Shown here: one piece after another, positions 54,583-64,000 of the stretch
Layout: every line of letters starts with the position of its first letter
Position numbering within the stretch: the first letter of the stretch is position 1
Assembly (NCBI RefSeq): GCF_026625125.1
Contig: NZ_CP113097.1
Location: 1,488,001-1,552,000 of the forward strand
Direction of reading: 5' to 3'
Source of the DNA: Pseudomonas putida
GTDB lineage: Bacteria > Pseudomonadota > Gammaproteobacteria > Pseudomonadales > Pseudomonadaceae
Length of the DNA stretch: 64,000 bases
Translations under genes and position numbers: made by a program
The notes under the pieces: generated by a model
What the model was told of the DNA's origin: nothing
Seen by the model: only the letters and a program-made list of their open reading frames with translations
Databases searched by the model: none

Positions 54583-56823
54583 GTGGTAATTGCAGCAAAC
54601 AACAAACCCGCACCACTCATCGGCCGCCTCGTCGTCGTAGGCCTGGGTCTGATCGGCGGCTCCTTCGCCAAGGGCCTGCGTGAAAGCGGCCTGTGCCGCG
54701 AAGTGGTCGGCGTCGACCTGGACGCCCCTTCACGCAAGCAGGCTGTGGCCCTGGGTGTGGTCGACCGCTGCGAAGAAGACCTCGCTGCCGCCTGTGTCGG
54801 TGCCGACGTCATCCAGCTGGCGGTGCCGATCCTGGCCATGGAAAAGCTCCTCGCCCGCCTGGCACAACTGGAGCTGGGCAACGCCGTCATCACCGACGTC
54901 GGCAGCGCCAAAGGCAACGTGGTGCGTGCTGCGCGTGAAGTGTTCGGCGAGCGCCTGCGCCACTTCGTGCCCGGCCACCCCATCGCCGGCTCCGAACAAA
55001 GCGGGGTGGAGGCCTCCAACGCCACCCTGTTCCGCCGCCACAAGGTCATCCTCACGCCCCTGCCCGAAACCGACCCCGCCGCCCTGGCCCTGGTCGACCG
55101 CCTGTGGCGTGCGCTGGATGCCGACGTGGAGCACATGCCGGTCGAGCGCCACGACGAAGTGCTGGCCGCCACCAGCCACTTGCCACACCTGCTGGCGTTC
55201 GGCCTGGTCGATTCGTTGGCCAAGCGCAATGAAAACCTTGAGATCTTCCGGTACGCTGCCGGTGGTTTCCGCGATTTCACCAGAATCGCCGGCAGCGATC
55301 CGACCATGTGGCATGACATATTCCTCGCCAACCGCGAGGCTGTCTTACGCACCCTGGACACTTTTCGCAGCGACCTCGACGCCTTGCGCGACGCGGTCGA
55401 TGCAGGGGACGGGCACCAGTTGCTGGGTGTATTCACCCGCGCTCGGGTTGCCCGCGAGCATTTCAGTAAAATCTTGGCCCGCCGGGCCTATGTGGACGCT
55501 ATGAACGCCAACGATCTGATTTTCCTGGCCCAACCGGGTGGCCGCCTGACCGGGCGAATCCGCGTACCGGGCGACAAGTCGATTTCCCACCGTTCGATCA
55601 TGCTCGGCTCCCTGGCCGAAGGCACGACCGAAGTCGAAGGCTTCCTCGAAGGTGAGGACGCCCTGGCGACCCTTCAGGCTTTCCGTGACATGGGGGTGGT
55701 CATCGAAGGCCCGAACCACGGCCGCGTCACCATTCACGGTGTGGGCCTGCATGGCCTCAAGCCACCGCCCGGCCCGATCTACGTGGGCAACTCCGGCACC
55801 TCCATGCGCCTGCTCTCGGGCCTGCTGGCCGGCCAGTCGTTCGACGTGACCATGACCGGCGACGCGTCGCTGTCCAAGCGCCCGATGAACCGTGTGGCCA
55901 ACCCGCTGCGTGAAATGGGTGCTGTGGTCGAGACCGGCCCGGACGGCCGACCACCGCTGACCATCCGCGGTGGGCACACGCTCAAAGCGCTGACCTACAC
56001 GCTGCCGATGGCCAGTGCCCAGGTCAAATCCTGCTTGCTGCTGGCTGGCCTGTACGCCGAGGGCAAAACCACCGTTACCGAGCCTGCACCCACCCGTGAC
56101 CACACCGAGCGCATGCTGCGCGGCTTCGGTTATGCGGTAGAGTCCAACGGCCCGGTAGCTTCGCTGCAGTCCGGCGGCAAACTCACTGCCACCCGCATCG
56201 AAGTGCCAGCAGACATCTCGTCGGCCGCGTTCTTCCTGGTGGCAGCCTCCATCGCCGAAGGCTCGGAGCTGGTGCTCGAACATGTCGGTATCAACCCGAC
56301 CCGCACCGGTGTCATCGACATCCTGCGCCTGATGGGCGGCGACATCACCCTGGAAAACCAGCGCGAAGTCGGCGGTGAGCCGGTGGCCGACCTGCGGGTG
56401 CGCGGTGCCAAGCTCAAGGGTATCGATATCCCTGAGCACCTGGTGCCGCTGGCCATCGACGAATTCCCGGTGCTGTTCGTGGCCGCCGCCTGCGCCGAAG
56501 GGCGCACCGTGCTGCGTGGCGCCGAAGAGCTGCGGGTGAAGGAGTCTGACCGCATCCAGGTGATGGCCGACGGCCTGATCGCCCTGGGCGTGAAGTGCGA
56601 GCCGACCCCTGACGGCATCATCATCGACGGTGGCCAGATTGGCGGTGGCGAAGTGCATGGCCACGGCGACCACCGCATCGCCATGGCCTTCAGCGTTGCC
56701 TCGCTGCGCGCCAGCGCACCCATCCGCATCCATGATTGCGCCAACGTCGCCACCTCGTTCCCTAACTTCCTCGCGCTGTGCGCCGAAGTGGGTATTCGCG
56801 TGGCAGAAGAGGGCAAGTCGTGA
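54583..56823 (+). CDS. tyrA-aroA: fused cyclohexadienyl/prephenate dehydrogenase and EPSP synthase
   Basis: A 746-residue fusion. TyrA occupies about 1-300, with the NAD fold [13 protein letters not shown] and [12 protein letters not shown]. AroA occupies about 312-740, with [33 protein letters not shown] and ELRVKESDR. It combines steps toward tyrosine and chorismate. The fusion is normal for pseudomonads. The start is a GTG (54583). Its TGA overlaps the cmk start. Confidence 0.96.
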   Translation: MVIAANNKPAPLIGRLVVVGLGLIGGSFAKGLRESGLCREVVGVDLDAPSRKQAVALGVVDRCEEDLAAACVGADVIQLAVPILAMEKLLARLAQLELGNAVITDVGSAKGNVVRAAREVFGERLRHFVPGHPIAGSEQSGVEASNATLFRRHKVILTPLPETDPAALALVDRLWRALDADVEHMPVERHDEVLAATSHLPHLLAFGLVDSLAKRNENLEIFRYAAGGFRDFTRIAGSDPTMWHDIFLANREAVLRTLDTFRSDLDALRDAVDAGDGHQLLGVFTRARVAREHFSKILARRAYVDAMNANDLIFLAQPGGRLTGRIRVPGDKSISHRSIMLGSLAEGTTEVEGFLEGEDALATLQAFRDMGVVIEGPNHGRVTIHGVGLHGLKPPPGPIYVGNSGTSMRLLSGLLAGQSFDVTMTGDASLSKRPMNRVANPLREMGAVVETGPDGRPPLTIRGGHTLKALTYTLPMASAQVKSCLLLAGLYAEGKTTVTEPAPTRDHTERMLRGFGYAVESNGPVASLQSGGKLTATRIEVPADISSAAFFLVAASIAEGSELVLEHVGINPTRTGVIDILRLMGGDITLENQREVGGEPVADLRVRGAKLKGIDIPEHLVPLAIDEFPVLFVAAACAEGRTVLRGAEELRVKESDRIQVMADGLIALGVKCEPTPDGIIIDGGQIGGGEVHGHGDHRIAMAFSVASLRASAPIRIHDCANVATSFPNFLALCAEVGIRVAEEGKS

Positions 56824-57506
56824 ATTCCCAAGCGCCGGTCATCACCATCGATGGCCCGAGCGGCTCGGGCAAGGGTACGGTCGCGGGCCTGTTGGCGCGC
56901 GAGCTGGGCTGGCGGTTGCTGGATTCCGGCGCGCTTTACCGTCTGCTGGCGTTCAACGCCAGCAACCACGGTGTCGACCTGACCAACGAAGAGCTGCTCA
57001 AAAAACTGGCCGCCCATCTGGATGTGCAATTCATCGCCGCCGAGCCGGGTAAGCTGCAAAAAATCATTCTCGAAGGTGAGGACGTCAGCAATGTCATCCG
57101 CACCGAGACGGTGGGTGCCGGGGCGTCGATGGTCGCCTCCCTGCCGGCAGTGCGTGAAGCCCTGCTGCAGCGCCAGCGCGCTTTCCGCGAAGCGCCGGGC
57201 CTGATCGCCGATGGCCGCGACATGGGTACCGTGGTGTTCCCTGACGCGCCACTGAAGGTGTTTTTGACCGCCAGTGCCGAGGAACGTGCCCGCCGCCGCT
57301 ACCTGCAGTTGAAGGGCAAAGGCGAAGATGTTAGTCTGTCGAGTCTGCTAGATGAGATTCGTGCGCGCGATGAGCGCGACACCCAGCGCGCAGTGGCCCC
57401 GCTCAAGCCGGCGGCCGATGCCATACAGCTGGATTCCACGGAGCTGTCCATCGAGCAGGTGCTGCACCGTATCAGGAGCGAGCTCGCCCAGCGCGACTTG
57501 GTCTGA
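56820..57506 (+). CDS. cmk: cytidylate kinase
   Basis: A 228-residue CMP/dCMP kinase with the P-loop GPSGSGKGT near residues 11-19 and [13 protein letters not shown] near 127. GTG start at 56820 overlaps the aroA stop (GTGA). It is followed by rpsA after 123 bp that contains a weak GC hairpin (GGCAGG / CCTGCC, about 57523-57550). Confidence 0.95.
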   Translation: MNSQAPVITIDGPSGSGKGTVAGLLARELGWRLLDSGALYRLLAFNASNHGVDLTNEELLKKLAAHLDVQFIAAEPGKLQKIILEGEDVSNVIRTETVGAGASMVASLPAVREALLQRQRAFREAPGLIADGRDMGTVVFPDAPLKVFLTASAEERARRRYLQLKGKGEDVSLSSLLDEIRARDERDTQRAVAPLKPAADAIQLDSTELSIEQVLHRIRSELAQRDLV

Positions 57507-57629
57507 TCGTCAGGAAAGCAGGCAGGGGCACCAGTCAACGTCCTGCCCGTTTTCCTTTACTTAACGAAACCCACATTGTCTGGAGTGTGGCGATGGGCGT
57601 CTGTTTCGCCCGAATCTACAGGAATTAAA

Positions 57630-59306
57630 ATGAGCGAAAGCTTTGCAGAACTCTTTGAAGAAAGCCTGAAAACCCTCAATCTTCAGCCGGGTGCGATCAT
57701 CTCCGGTATCGTTGTCGACATCGACGGCGACTGGGTTACCGTACACGCTGGCCTGAAGTCCGAGGGCGTCATCCCGCTCGAGCAGTTCTACAACGAAGCT
57801 GGCGAGCTGACCATCAAGGTCGGTGACGAAGTTCACGTTGCGCTGGACGCGGTCGAAGACGGCTTTGGCGAAACCAAACTGTCCCGTGAAAAAGCCAAGC
57901 GCGCCGAGTGCTGGATTGTTCTGGAAGCAGCTTTCGCCGCCGAAGAAGTGGTCAAGGGCGTTATCAACGGTAAGGTTAAGGGCGGCTTCACTGTCGACGT
58001 TAACGGCATCCGTGCGTTCCTGCCGGGCTCCCTGGTTGATGTCCGCCCTGTGCGCGACACCACCCACCTGGAAGGCAAAGAGCTGGAATTCAAGGTCATC
58101 AAGCTGGACCAGAAGCGCAACAACGTTGTCGTTTCCCGTCGCAGCGTGCTGGAAGCCGAGAACTCCGCCGAGCGCGAAGCCCTGCTGGAAACCCTGCAGG
58201 AAGGCCAGCAAGTCAAAGGTATCGTCAAGAACCTCACCGACTACGGCGCATTCGTGGACCTGGGCGGCATCGACGGCCTGCTGCACATCACCGACATGGC
58301 TTGGAAGCGCATCAAGCACCCGTCGGAAATCGTTAACGTTGGCGACGAAGTCGACGTACGCGTTCTGAAGTTCGACCGTGAGCGTAACCGCGTTTCGCTG
58401 GGTCTGAAGCAGATGGGCGAAGATCCGTGGGTTGCTATCACTGCGCGTTACCCAGAAGGTACCCGCGTACAGGCTCGCGTTACCAACCTGACCGACTACG
58501 GCTGCTTCGCTGAGCTGGAAGAAGGCGTTGAAGGTCTGGTACACGTTTCCGAAATGGACTGGACCAACAAGAACATCCACCCGTCGAAAGTCGTTCAGGT
58601 TGGCGACGAAGTGGAAGTCATGGTTCTGGACATCGACGAAGAGCGTCGTCGTATCTCCCTGGGCATCAAGCAGTGCAAGTCCAACCCATGGGAAGACTTC
58701 TCCGGCCAGTTCAACAAGGGTGACAAGATCACCGGTACCATCAAGTCGATCACCGACTTCGGTATCTTCATCGGCCTGGACGGCGGCATCGACGGCCTGG
58801 TTCACCTGTCCGACATCTCCTGGAACGAAACCGGCGAAGAAGCCGTACGTCGTTTCAAGAAGGGCGACGAGCTGGAAACCGTCATCCTGTCGGTTGATCC
58901 AGAGCGCGAGCGCATCTCCCTGGGCATCAAGCAGCTGGAAGACGATCCGTTCTCCAACTTCGTTGCTGTCAACGACAAGGGCGCTATCGTCAAGGGCATC
59001 GTGAAAGAAGTTGACGCCAAAGGCGCCATCGTCACCCTGGCCGACGACATCGAAGCCACTCTGAAAGCTTCCGAAATCAGCCGTGACCGCGTTGAAGACG
59101 CGCGTAACGTTCTGAAGGAAGGCGAAGAGATCGAAGCCAAGATCATCAGCGTTGACCGCAAATCGCGCGTCATCAGCCTGTCGATCAAGTCGAAAGACGA
59201 CGCTGAAGAGCGTGAAGCCATCCAGAGCCTGAAAAACGCTCCGGAAGCGGCTGCCGATACCACCATGGCTGCGCTGCTGCGCGAAGCAATGGCCAAGCAG
59301 AACTAA
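57630..59306 (+). CDS. rpsA: 30S ribosomal protein S1
   Basis: A 558-residue S1 with six S1 (OB-fold) domains, spaced about 86 residues apart from near residue 20. Repeats such as [12 protein letters not shown] and [12 protein letters not shown] are evident. It binds mRNA and helps 30S initiation. Codon use is strongly biased, as for highly expressed genes. The ATG at 57630 follows AGGAATTAAA. Confidence 0.98.
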   Translation: MSESFAELFEESLKTLNLQPGAIISGIVVDIDGDWVTVHAGLKSEGVIPLEQFYNEAGELTIKVGDEVHVALDAVEDGFGETKLSREKAKRAECWIVLEAAFAAEEVVKGVINGKVKGGFTVDVNGIRAFLPGSLVDVRPVRDTTHLEGKELEFKVIKLDQKRNNVVVSRRSVLEAENSAEREALLETLQEGQQVKGIVKNLTDYGAFVDLGGIDGLLHITDMAWKRIKHPSEIVNVGDEVDVRVLKFDRERNRVSLGLKQMGEDPWVAITARYPEGTRVQARVTNLTDYGCFAELEEGVEGLVHVSEMDWTNKNIHPSKVVQVGDEVEVMVLDIDEERRRISLGIKQCKSNPWEDFSGQFNKGDKITGTIKSITDFGIFIGLDGGIDGLVHLSDISWNETGEEAVRRFKKGDELETVILSVDPERERISLGIKQLEDDPFSNFVAVNDKGAIVKGIVKEVDAKGAIVTLADDIEATLKASEISRDRVEDARNVLKEGEEIEAKIISVDRKSRVISLSIKSKDDAEEREAIQSLKNAPEAAADTTMAALLREAMAKQN

Positions 59307-59325
59307 GTTCTGTTTGATCGGTGTG

Positions 59326-59356
59326 AAAAAAGGTGGCCTTCGGGCCACCTTTTTTT
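59326..59356 (+). terminator. strong intrinsic terminator after rpsA
   Basis: AAAAAAGGTGGCC, a TTCG tetraloop and GGCCACCTTTTTTT: a UUCG-capped hairpin with a long T tract, 20 nt after the rpsA stop. Confidence 0.95.
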
Positions 59357-59729
59357 ATACCCAAAATTCCCCACCCCAACGCTACTCCGGTAGAGCTCAG
59401 CTTGCCGGCAGTGCCCTGCAAAGCAGGCCCGACCACGTCGACACCGCCGCGCAAAGCATCGCCCAATGCACAACCAAGCTCTGTATGCCCAGCATAAAAA
59501 GCCTACCCTCCGGCCCGCCCATTCCAACCCCGAAATCCCACCAGCCTAACGCCATCCCCTGTAGATCCCGGCCCGCCGCGCTCCCCCACAAAGCTCCCCC
59601 AGCCTTATTTCCGAACACTCCAATCTTGAATTTTTTTATTAAGTCAAGAACCACCCTGTTCAAATCCTTCCGAGCGTGCTACAACCTGATTAAGCAATGA
59701 TCTAGCTGCTTGATAACGAAGGGAAAAAT
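59357..59729. other. intergenic region upstream of ihfB
   Basis: About 370 bp without a supported gene. A degenerate REP-like segment (CTCAGCTTGCCGGCAGTG, about 59395-59412) lies near the start. An AT-rich stretch at 59622-59650 holds an inverted repeat TCTTGA/TCAAGA around a T-rich core, just before the likely ihfB promoter. Confidence 0.45.
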
Positions 59730-60026
59730 ATGACGAAGTCGGAGCTGATCGAACGTATTGTCACCCATCAAGGGCTACTCTCGTCCAAGGATGTGGAGCT
59801 GGCCATCAAGACCATGCTTGAACAGATGTCCCAATGCCTGGCCACCGGAGATCGTATCGAGATCCGCGGTTTTGGCAGCTTCTCCCTGCACTATCGCGCG
59901 CCACGCGTAGGGCGCAACCCCAAGACCGGCCAGTCGGTCGAACTGGAAGGCAAGTTCGTTCCGCACTTCAAACCCGGCAAAGAGCTGCGTGATCGCGTCA
60001 ATGAAGAAGAGCACGAGCACCCCTGA
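59730..60026 (+). CDS. ihfB: integration host factor subunit beta
   Basis: A 98-residue HU/IHF-family DNA-bending protein. The signature [21 protein letters not shown] (in part) and the Pro in the beta-ribbon tip are present. It pairs with IhfA and bends DNA at promoters, recombination sites and origins. Normal length; the tail NEEEHEHP is slightly acidic. GAAGGGAAAA precedes the ATG. Confidence 0.97.
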   Translation: MTKSELIERIVTHQGLLSSKDVELAIKTMLEQMSQCLATGDRIEIRGFGSFSLHYRAPRVGRNPKTGQSVELEGKFVPHFKPGKELRDRVNEEEHEHP

Positions 60027-60046
60027 CTGATGAAGGAGCCAGTTTG

Positions 60047-60310
60047 ATGCGTAACCTCAAGCGCGCCTTGGCGGCGTTGTTCGTACTGCTATTGGCGGCG
60101 GTGGTGTTGTTCTTCGTGTTGGAAAACCAGCAAACCGTGGCACTCGTGCTGTTCGGTTGGTCGGCGCCCGAGTTGCCGGTTGCGGTACCGGTGCTGGCCG
60201 CCCTGGTAGTGGGCCTTGCAGTTGGCCCCCTGTTGGGTGCCTACGGCGTACAGCGCAGCAAGCGCAAGATTCGCGCCTCGGCCCGACAGGCAGCGCTGGA
60301 AGGGAAGTGA
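60047..60310 (+). CDS. LapA-domain (DUF1049) inner-membrane protein
   Basis: An 87-residue protein with two membrane helices (about 5-27 and 42-65) and a basic C-terminus (QRSKRKIRASARQAALEGK in part). It belongs to the lipopolysaccharide assembly protein A (DUF1049) family, not to the adhesin LapA. ATG at 60047 follows AAGGAG. It lies 20 nt after ihfB and is probably cotranscribed. Confidence 0.88.
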   Translation: MRNLKRALAALFVLLLAAVVLFFVLENQQTVALVLFGWSAPELPVAVPVLAALVVGLAVGPLLGAYGVQRSKRKIRASARQAALEGK

Positions 60311-60361
60311 GGAAAATTCCTACTCTTATCTAGGATTTCATCACCTGTGCGCGGGCCTTTG

Positions 60362-60390
60362 GAAATGAAGTAATAGCTGCTTCATTTTCT
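60362..60390 (+). terminator. hairpin after the LapA-domain gene
   Basis: AAATGAAG (60363-60370) pairs with CTTCATTT (60380-60387) around a 9-nt loop, with a short T run. It is a weak terminator candidate in the 101-bp gap before the metallo-hydrolase gene. Confidence 0.4.
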
Positions 60391-60411
60391 CGGACCAGGC
60401 GAGCGTGCAGC

Positions 60412-61860
60412 ATGGAATATCCTTCCCTTTCCCATCATGGTGGCACCCGCGGTGTAACAGGTTCTTGTCACCAGCTTCACCTTGATCAAACGCAAAGCCT
60501 CCTGGTCGATTGTGGTTTAGAGCAAGGCGCAGATGCTGCACCAGGCTCCGAACTGGCACCAATCGGTTTTGATATCGGCGGTATCCAAGCGCTGATCATC
60601 ACCCATGTCCATCTCGACCATGTCGGTCGTATCCCCGCCTTGCTGGCCGCAGGCTTTCGCGGCCCAATCCTGTGCAGTGAACCCTCGGCCAAGCTGCTGC
60701 CCCTGGTGCTCGAGGATGCCTACAAGCTCGGTATCAGCTCGGACCCGGTTCAAGTGGACCGCTACCTCGCCCTGTTGCAGCGGCTTGTGGTTGCTTTGCC
60801 TTTCGAGCAGTGGCACCCCGTGGTCGAAGGCCAGGGCGTGACCTGTTCCGTGCGCCTTCAGCGTGCTGGGCACCTGCTCGGTTCAGCGTATGTTGAATGT
60901 GATGTGCGTTATCCCGGGGTAGAGCCCAGCACGCGGGTGGTGTTCTCGGGTGACCTTGGTGCCCCTTGCAATCCGTTGTTGCGCGCCGTTCAACCGCCAG
61001 AGCGCGCTGACGTGCTTGTGCTGGAGAGCACCTATGGCGACAGGTTGCATGCGCCCCGCGACGCCAGGCAGCAGCGGCTGGAGGCGGTTATCGACCGCGC
61101 GCTGGCGGACAACGGCACCATCCTCATCCCCGCATTCAGCCTGGGGCGCACCCAAGAGCTGCTTTACGAGATCGAAGACATCCTCCATCGCAACTCCCTG
61201 CTCAATGAAAGCAAGGTGAGCGAGGCGGGTGTGCCAGAGCTGGGGGTGAACTGGTCCCGCTTACCGATCATTCTCGATTCGCCACTGGCACAGCGCATAA
61301 CCAAGGCCTATTCGGAGTTGCACGCATACTGGAATGCCGAAGCCAGGCAGCGGCTCGGGGAGGGCAGGGACCCCCTCGGCTTCGGTCAGCTGCTGTGTGT
61401 CGATACCCATGCCAAGCATCAGCAGGTGGTCAACTACCTCAAGAGCACAGGGCGGCCAGCCATTGTCATTGCAGGGAATGGTATGTGTTCTGGTGGGCGG
61501 ATCGTCAACTACCTCAAGGCGATGCTCGGTGATCCGCGGCATGAGGTGGTGTTTGTGGGGTATCAGGCCAAGGGTACGCCTGGGGCGGTATTGCAAGCCA
61601 CTGAAGGGGCTGAAGGGTTTGTTCAGGTTGATCTGGATGGGAGCATGTACGATATCAGAGCAAAAGTATTCAGTCTTGGGGGGTATTCAGGGCATGCGGA
61701 TCAGGCAGGTTTGATTCAATATGCTGCCGGCATACCTGATGCCCCACAAAGAATTGTATTAGTACATGGAGAAAGTCGCGCAAAAAATGCACTGGCTTAT
61801 GCATTAAAGCGCCATTTCAGTAACCTTATACATTGTCCCGATATGGTTATCCCCGAATGA
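60412..61860 (+). CDS. MBL-fold beta-CASP metallo-hydrolase (RNase/CPSF-like)
   Basis: A 482-residue protein with a full beta-CASP set. The MBL motifs are HVHLDH near 64-69, GHLLGSAYVE near 150 and SGDLGAP near 180. The beta-CASP motifs are VLESTYGDR near 203, NGMCSGGRIV near 357, and GYSGHADQ near 425. These features suggest a zinc-dependent RNA (or DNA) nuclease similar to CPSF-type proteins. It is a lone gene ahead of the mannose-sugar genes. The 3' end is AT-richer than the 5' part. Confidence 0.88.
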   Translation: MEYPSLSHHGGTRGVTGSCHQLHLDQTQSLLVDCGLEQGADAAPGSELAPIGFDIGGIQALIITHVHLDHVGRIPALLAAGFRGPILCSEPSAKLLPLVLEDAYKLGISSDPVQVDRYLALLQRLVVALPFEQWHPVVEGQGVTCSVRLQRAGHLLGSAYVECDVRYPGVEPSTRVVFSGDLGAPCNPLLRAVQPPERADVLVLESTYGDRLHAPRDARQQRLEAVIDRALADNGTILIPAFSLGRTQELLYEIEDILHRNSLLNESKVSEAGVPELGVNWSRLPIILDSPLAQRITKAYSELHAYWNAEARQRLGEGRDPLGFGQLLCVDTHAKHQQVVNYLKSTGRPAIVIAGNGMCSGGRIVNYLKAMLGDPRHEVVFVGYQAKGTPGAVLQATEGAEGFVQVDLDGSMYDIRAKVFSLGGYSGHADQAGLIQYAAGIPDAPQRIVLVHGESRAKNALAYALKRHFSNLIHCPDMVIPE

Positions 61861-62170
61861 ACGAGCCTTCACGAAACATTGACGGGATGTGTTGTCTCAT
61901 GCCGCAGCGCAGCGTGTTTCTTTGCCTTTGCAGGTGCTGGCAATGTGCTCCGAGAGCCGATGGCCCGTAAGATCCAAGGGGAGCTACAAAGAAAAATCTC
62001 TGGTATTCTACAGGCCAATGCTTGCGTCTTGAGCCTATGGATGGCCAGGAAATTAACACGCTAGGCGTACATTTTAGCGCCGTTGCGCTCATTCGTGACG
62101 GCGGTCAGAAATAAGACACATGCAGGTTGCCTGAGGTTGACAACTTCAAGTGGCCGTTAAGGACTCGAAT
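61861..62170. promoter_or_regulatory. AT-richer leader upstream of the GDP-mannose genes
   Basis: A 310-bp gap with lower GC than flanking genes. The only open frame (61879-62064) lacks a ribosome binding site and is not believed. GGCGGTCAG at about 62100 only weakly resembles an ops element (GGCGGTAG), so RfaH-type control is not supported. AAGGA precedes the ATG at 62171. Confidence 0.4.
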
Positions 62171-63613
62171 ATGGAATTGATCCCGGTAATTTTATCCGGT
62201 GGCGTTGGCAGCCGTCTGTGGCCAGTATCCCGTGAGGCTCACCCCAAGCCGTTCATGACGCTGCCCGACGGGCAAAATCTTATTCAGAAGACTTTTCTGC
62301 GTGCCGCCCGTCTAGACGGCGTGGTTGAAGTGCTCACCGTTACCAATCGTGAACTGCTGTTCAAAACTGAAGACGAATACCGGACCATCAATACCCAAGC
62401 CCTTGCACAAGGCTATATCCTTGAGCCTTTCGGCCGCAATACTGCTGCTGCGGTAGCTGCCGCAGCGTTGCAGTTGCACCAGAGTCATGGGCCGCAGGCC
62501 CACATGCTGGTCCTGGCTGCCGACCACCTGATCCAGAACGAAGAAGCCTTCGCCGAAGCGGTAGCCAAGGCGATCAACCTTTCTTCGCAAGGCTGGCTGG
62601 TGACGTTCGGTATCAAACCTCAGTATCCGGAGACCGGCTTCGGCTACATCGAGGCGGCCGCTGGTGGCTCGCTGGAAGGTGGCCTGAAGGTCGAGCGCTT
62701 CGTTGAGAAGCCTGACCTGAAAACCGCAGAGTCCTATGTAAAGGCCGGCAACTATTTCTGGAATGCGGGCATGTTCTGCTTCCAGGTCGGTGCTGTCATC
62801 GAGGAGTTCAAGGCTCACGCCCCGGACGTGCTCGACGCTGTTGCGCAAACCCTCGAAGCCTCCCGCCGCTCAACCTCCAAGGGCTACAGCTGCCTGGCTC
62901 TGGATGCCGACAGCTTTGCCAATGTGCCCGACATCTCCATCGACTATGCCCTGATGGAGCGCTCGCAGAAGGTCGCAACCATTCCGTGCGACATCGGCTG
63001 GAGCGACATCGGCTCGTGGAACGCGGTCAGCGAACTGACCCCCCCGGACGAGCACGGCAACCGCTTCGAAGGCGAAGTGATGGCCTATGGCGCAAGCAAC
63101 AACTACGTCAGCACCGAAGACCGCCTGGCTGCCCTGGTCGGCGTTCAGGACCTGCTGGTGGTCGATACCCCCGATGCGCTGCTGATTGCGCACAAGGACC
63201 ACGCCCAGGACGTCAAACACATCGTCAAGCGCCTGAAAAGCGACGGCCACGCTGCCCACTTGCTGCACCAGACCGTGCATCGCCCGTGGGGCACCTACAC
63301 CACGCTCGAAGACGGCGAGCGCTTCAAGATCAAGCGCATCGTGGTCAAGCCTAAGGCGTCGCTTTCGCTGCAGATGCACCATCACCGCAGCGAACACTGG
63401 ATCGTGGTCAGCGGCATGGCGGTAGTGGTCAACGATGACCAGGAGCTGATGCTCAACACCAATGAGTCCACCTTCATTCGTGCCGGCCACAAGCACCGTT
63501 TGGAAAACCCAGGTGTCATAGACCTGGTCCTGATCGAAGTGCAAAGCGGTGACTACCTCGGCGAAGACGACATCGTCCGCTTCGAGGACAAATACGGTCG
63601 TTGCAACGCCTGA
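62171..63613 (+). CDS. manC: mannose-1-phosphate guanylyltransferase/mannose-6-phosphate isomerase
   Basis: A 480-residue bifunctional type II enzyme. The nucleotidyltransferase domain (about 1-285) starts LIPVILSGGVGSRLWPVSRE and has FVEKPD and GWSDIGSW. The C-terminal cupin isomerase domain (about 330-475) has QMHHHRSEHW. It makes GDP-mannose for surface polysaccharide. ATG at 62171 follows AAGGA; a GTG at 62150 would add seven codons. Together with the next gene it covers fructose-6-P to GDP-mannose. Confidence 0.95.
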   Translation: MELIPVILSGGVGSRLWPVSREAHPKPFMTLPDGQNLIQKTFLRAARLDGVVEVLTVTNRELLFKTEDEYRTINTQALAQGYILEPFGRNTAAAVAAAALQLHQSHGPQAHMLVLAADHLIQNEEAFAEAVAKAINLSSQGWLVTFGIKPQYPETGFGYIEAAAGGSLEGGLKVERFVEKPDLKTAESYVKAGNYFWNAGMFCFQVGAVIEEFKAHAPDVLDAVAQTLEASRRSTSKGYSCLALDADSFANVPDISIDYALMERSQKVATIPCDIGWSDIGSWNAVSELTPPDEHGNRFEGEVMAYGASNNYVSTEDRLAALVGVQDLLVVDTPDALLIAHKDHAQDVKHIVKRLKSDGHAAHLLHQTVHRPWGTYTTLEDGERFKIKRIVVKPKASLSLQMHHHRSEHWIVVSGMAVVVNDDQELMLNTNESTFIRAGHKHRLENPGVIDLVLIEVQSGDYLGEDDIVRFEDKYGRCNA

Positions 63614-63628
63614 TATCAGGCCTTCCCG

Positions 63629-63668
63629 TCGGCCCGTGAGCGCCTCGCCGAGGCCACGGGCCGATTTT
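63629..63668 (+). terminator. hairpin between manC and the phosphomannomutase gene
   Basis: TCGGCCCGTG (63629-63638) pairs with CACGGGCCGA (63655-63664), with an inner GCCTCG/CGAGGC stem, followed by TTTT. It may end part of the manC transcript. Confidence 0.7.
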
Positions 63669-63743
63669 CATGCGGCAATTCAATCGCCGACCATCCCCTT
63701 CCAGACGGTGGCTGCCCAGGCGGCGCCGCATCGAGAGAGATGT

Positions 63744-64000
63744 ATGTACGCACCTATCCAGACCCGCTGTTTCAAAGCCTATGACATCCGCGGCCAAGTG
63801 CCGACCGACCTCAACGACGACATTGCCTACCGCATTGGCCGCGCCCTGGTGGCACAGCTGGGCGGGCGCAGCTACGTGGTCGGCCGCGACATGCGCCTGG
63901 AAAGCCCTGGCCTGTCCCGTGCCCTGATGAAGGGCCTGACCGAAGGCGGCGCCGACGTGATCGACATCGGCCTGTGCGGGACCGAAGAAGTCTACTTCGC
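63744..64000 (+). CDS. phosphomannomutase/phosphoglucomutase (C-terminus outside window)
   Basis: The first 85 residues of an alpha-D-phosphohexomutase. The start MYAPIQTRCFKAYDIRG contains the family YDIRG motif, followed by VVGRDMRLESPGLS and IDIGLCGTEEVYF. The phosphoserine loop lies beyond the window. It interconverts mannose-6-P and mannose-1-P for manC. An out-of-frame ATG at 63740 is not used. It is distinct from the algC usually found near other loci in P. putida, and possibly manB. Confidence 0.92.
   Translation, partial: MYAPIQTRCFKAYDIRGQVPTDLNDDIAYRIGRALVAQLGGRSYVVGRDMRLESPGLSRALMKGLTEGGADVIDIGLCGTEEVYF

Noticed and set aside
61879..62064. 61-codon plus-strand frame before manC
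   Set aside because: No ribosome binding site, unusual residue mix and no recognisable family.
62095..62110. ops/RfaH element ahead of the polysaccharide genes
   Set aside because: Only GGCGGT matches the ops core; the rest differs.

Overview
This window reads as a chromosomal segment of a Pseudomonas putida-group bacterium. Evidence: high GC, dense conserved genes, many copies of a Pseudomonas-type REP palindrome (core GGGAGCCGGCTTGCCGGCGA and its reverse complement), a CsrA paralogue matching RsmI, the NAGGN osmolyte cluster, MupP, and the gyrA-serC-pheA-tyrA/aroA-cmk-rpsA-ihfB supercluster. From memory, the order closely follows the PP_172x-PP_1777 stretch of P. putida KT2440. No rRNA, tRNA, CRISPR array, insertion sequence or prophage was seen.

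Layout. 1-5.2 kb: an uncharacterised ABC importer operon on the minus strand (binding protein, cytoplasmic alkaline-phosphatase-superfamily enzyme, two permeases, ATPase cut by the window edge) and a divergent GntR/UTRA regulator. 5.3-7.6 kb: a large MscS-family channel and a tiny membrane protein. 7.8-9.1 kb: an AT-richer accessory pair of unknown genes. 9.1-13.5 kb: aminopeptidase apeB, a pseudouridine synthase and minCDE. 13.6-20.3 kb: envelope genes (lipid A acyltransferase, patatin, MlaA-like protein, hydrolase, GH17-like glucan enzyme). 20.5-23.5 kb: betX, a DUF485 gene and actP. 23.6-25.4 kb: DUF3309, SDR, rsmI, YheU. 25.4-30.3 kb: the NAGGN osmoprotectant operon asnO-ngg-M42 peptidase. 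30.5-42 kb: mnmC, pap, an EamA exporter, fumC, DUF2059, BolA, trhO, a DsbA-like protein and an ABC exporter. 42-45.3 kb: a GGDEF-EAL c-di-GMP protein and a PqqC/TenA-like protein. 45.3-48.8 kb: yciK-like SDR, mupP, ubiG, and divergent mtnA. 49-60.3 kb: gyrA, serC, pheA, tyrA-aroA, cmk, rpsA, ihfB and a LapA-domain membrane protein. 60.4-64 kb: a beta-CASP metallo-hydrolase, a mannose-1-P guanylyltransferase and the start of a phosphomannomutase, which looks like the edge of a surface-polysaccharide locus.

Two repeat classes fill most larger gaps. The first is the REP palindromes, often as inverted pairs and twice as tandem clusters (62-bp and 78-bp periods). The second is arrays of a 7-bp unit CAAGCYN that point toward a hairpin core and reappear inverted on the other side (five loci). 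Several upstream starts would read through these repeats, so starts were placed downstream of them. The least explained items are the phosphatase-coupled importer with its CTAG-centred dyads, the heptamer arrays, and the 7.8-9.1 kb accessory genes.
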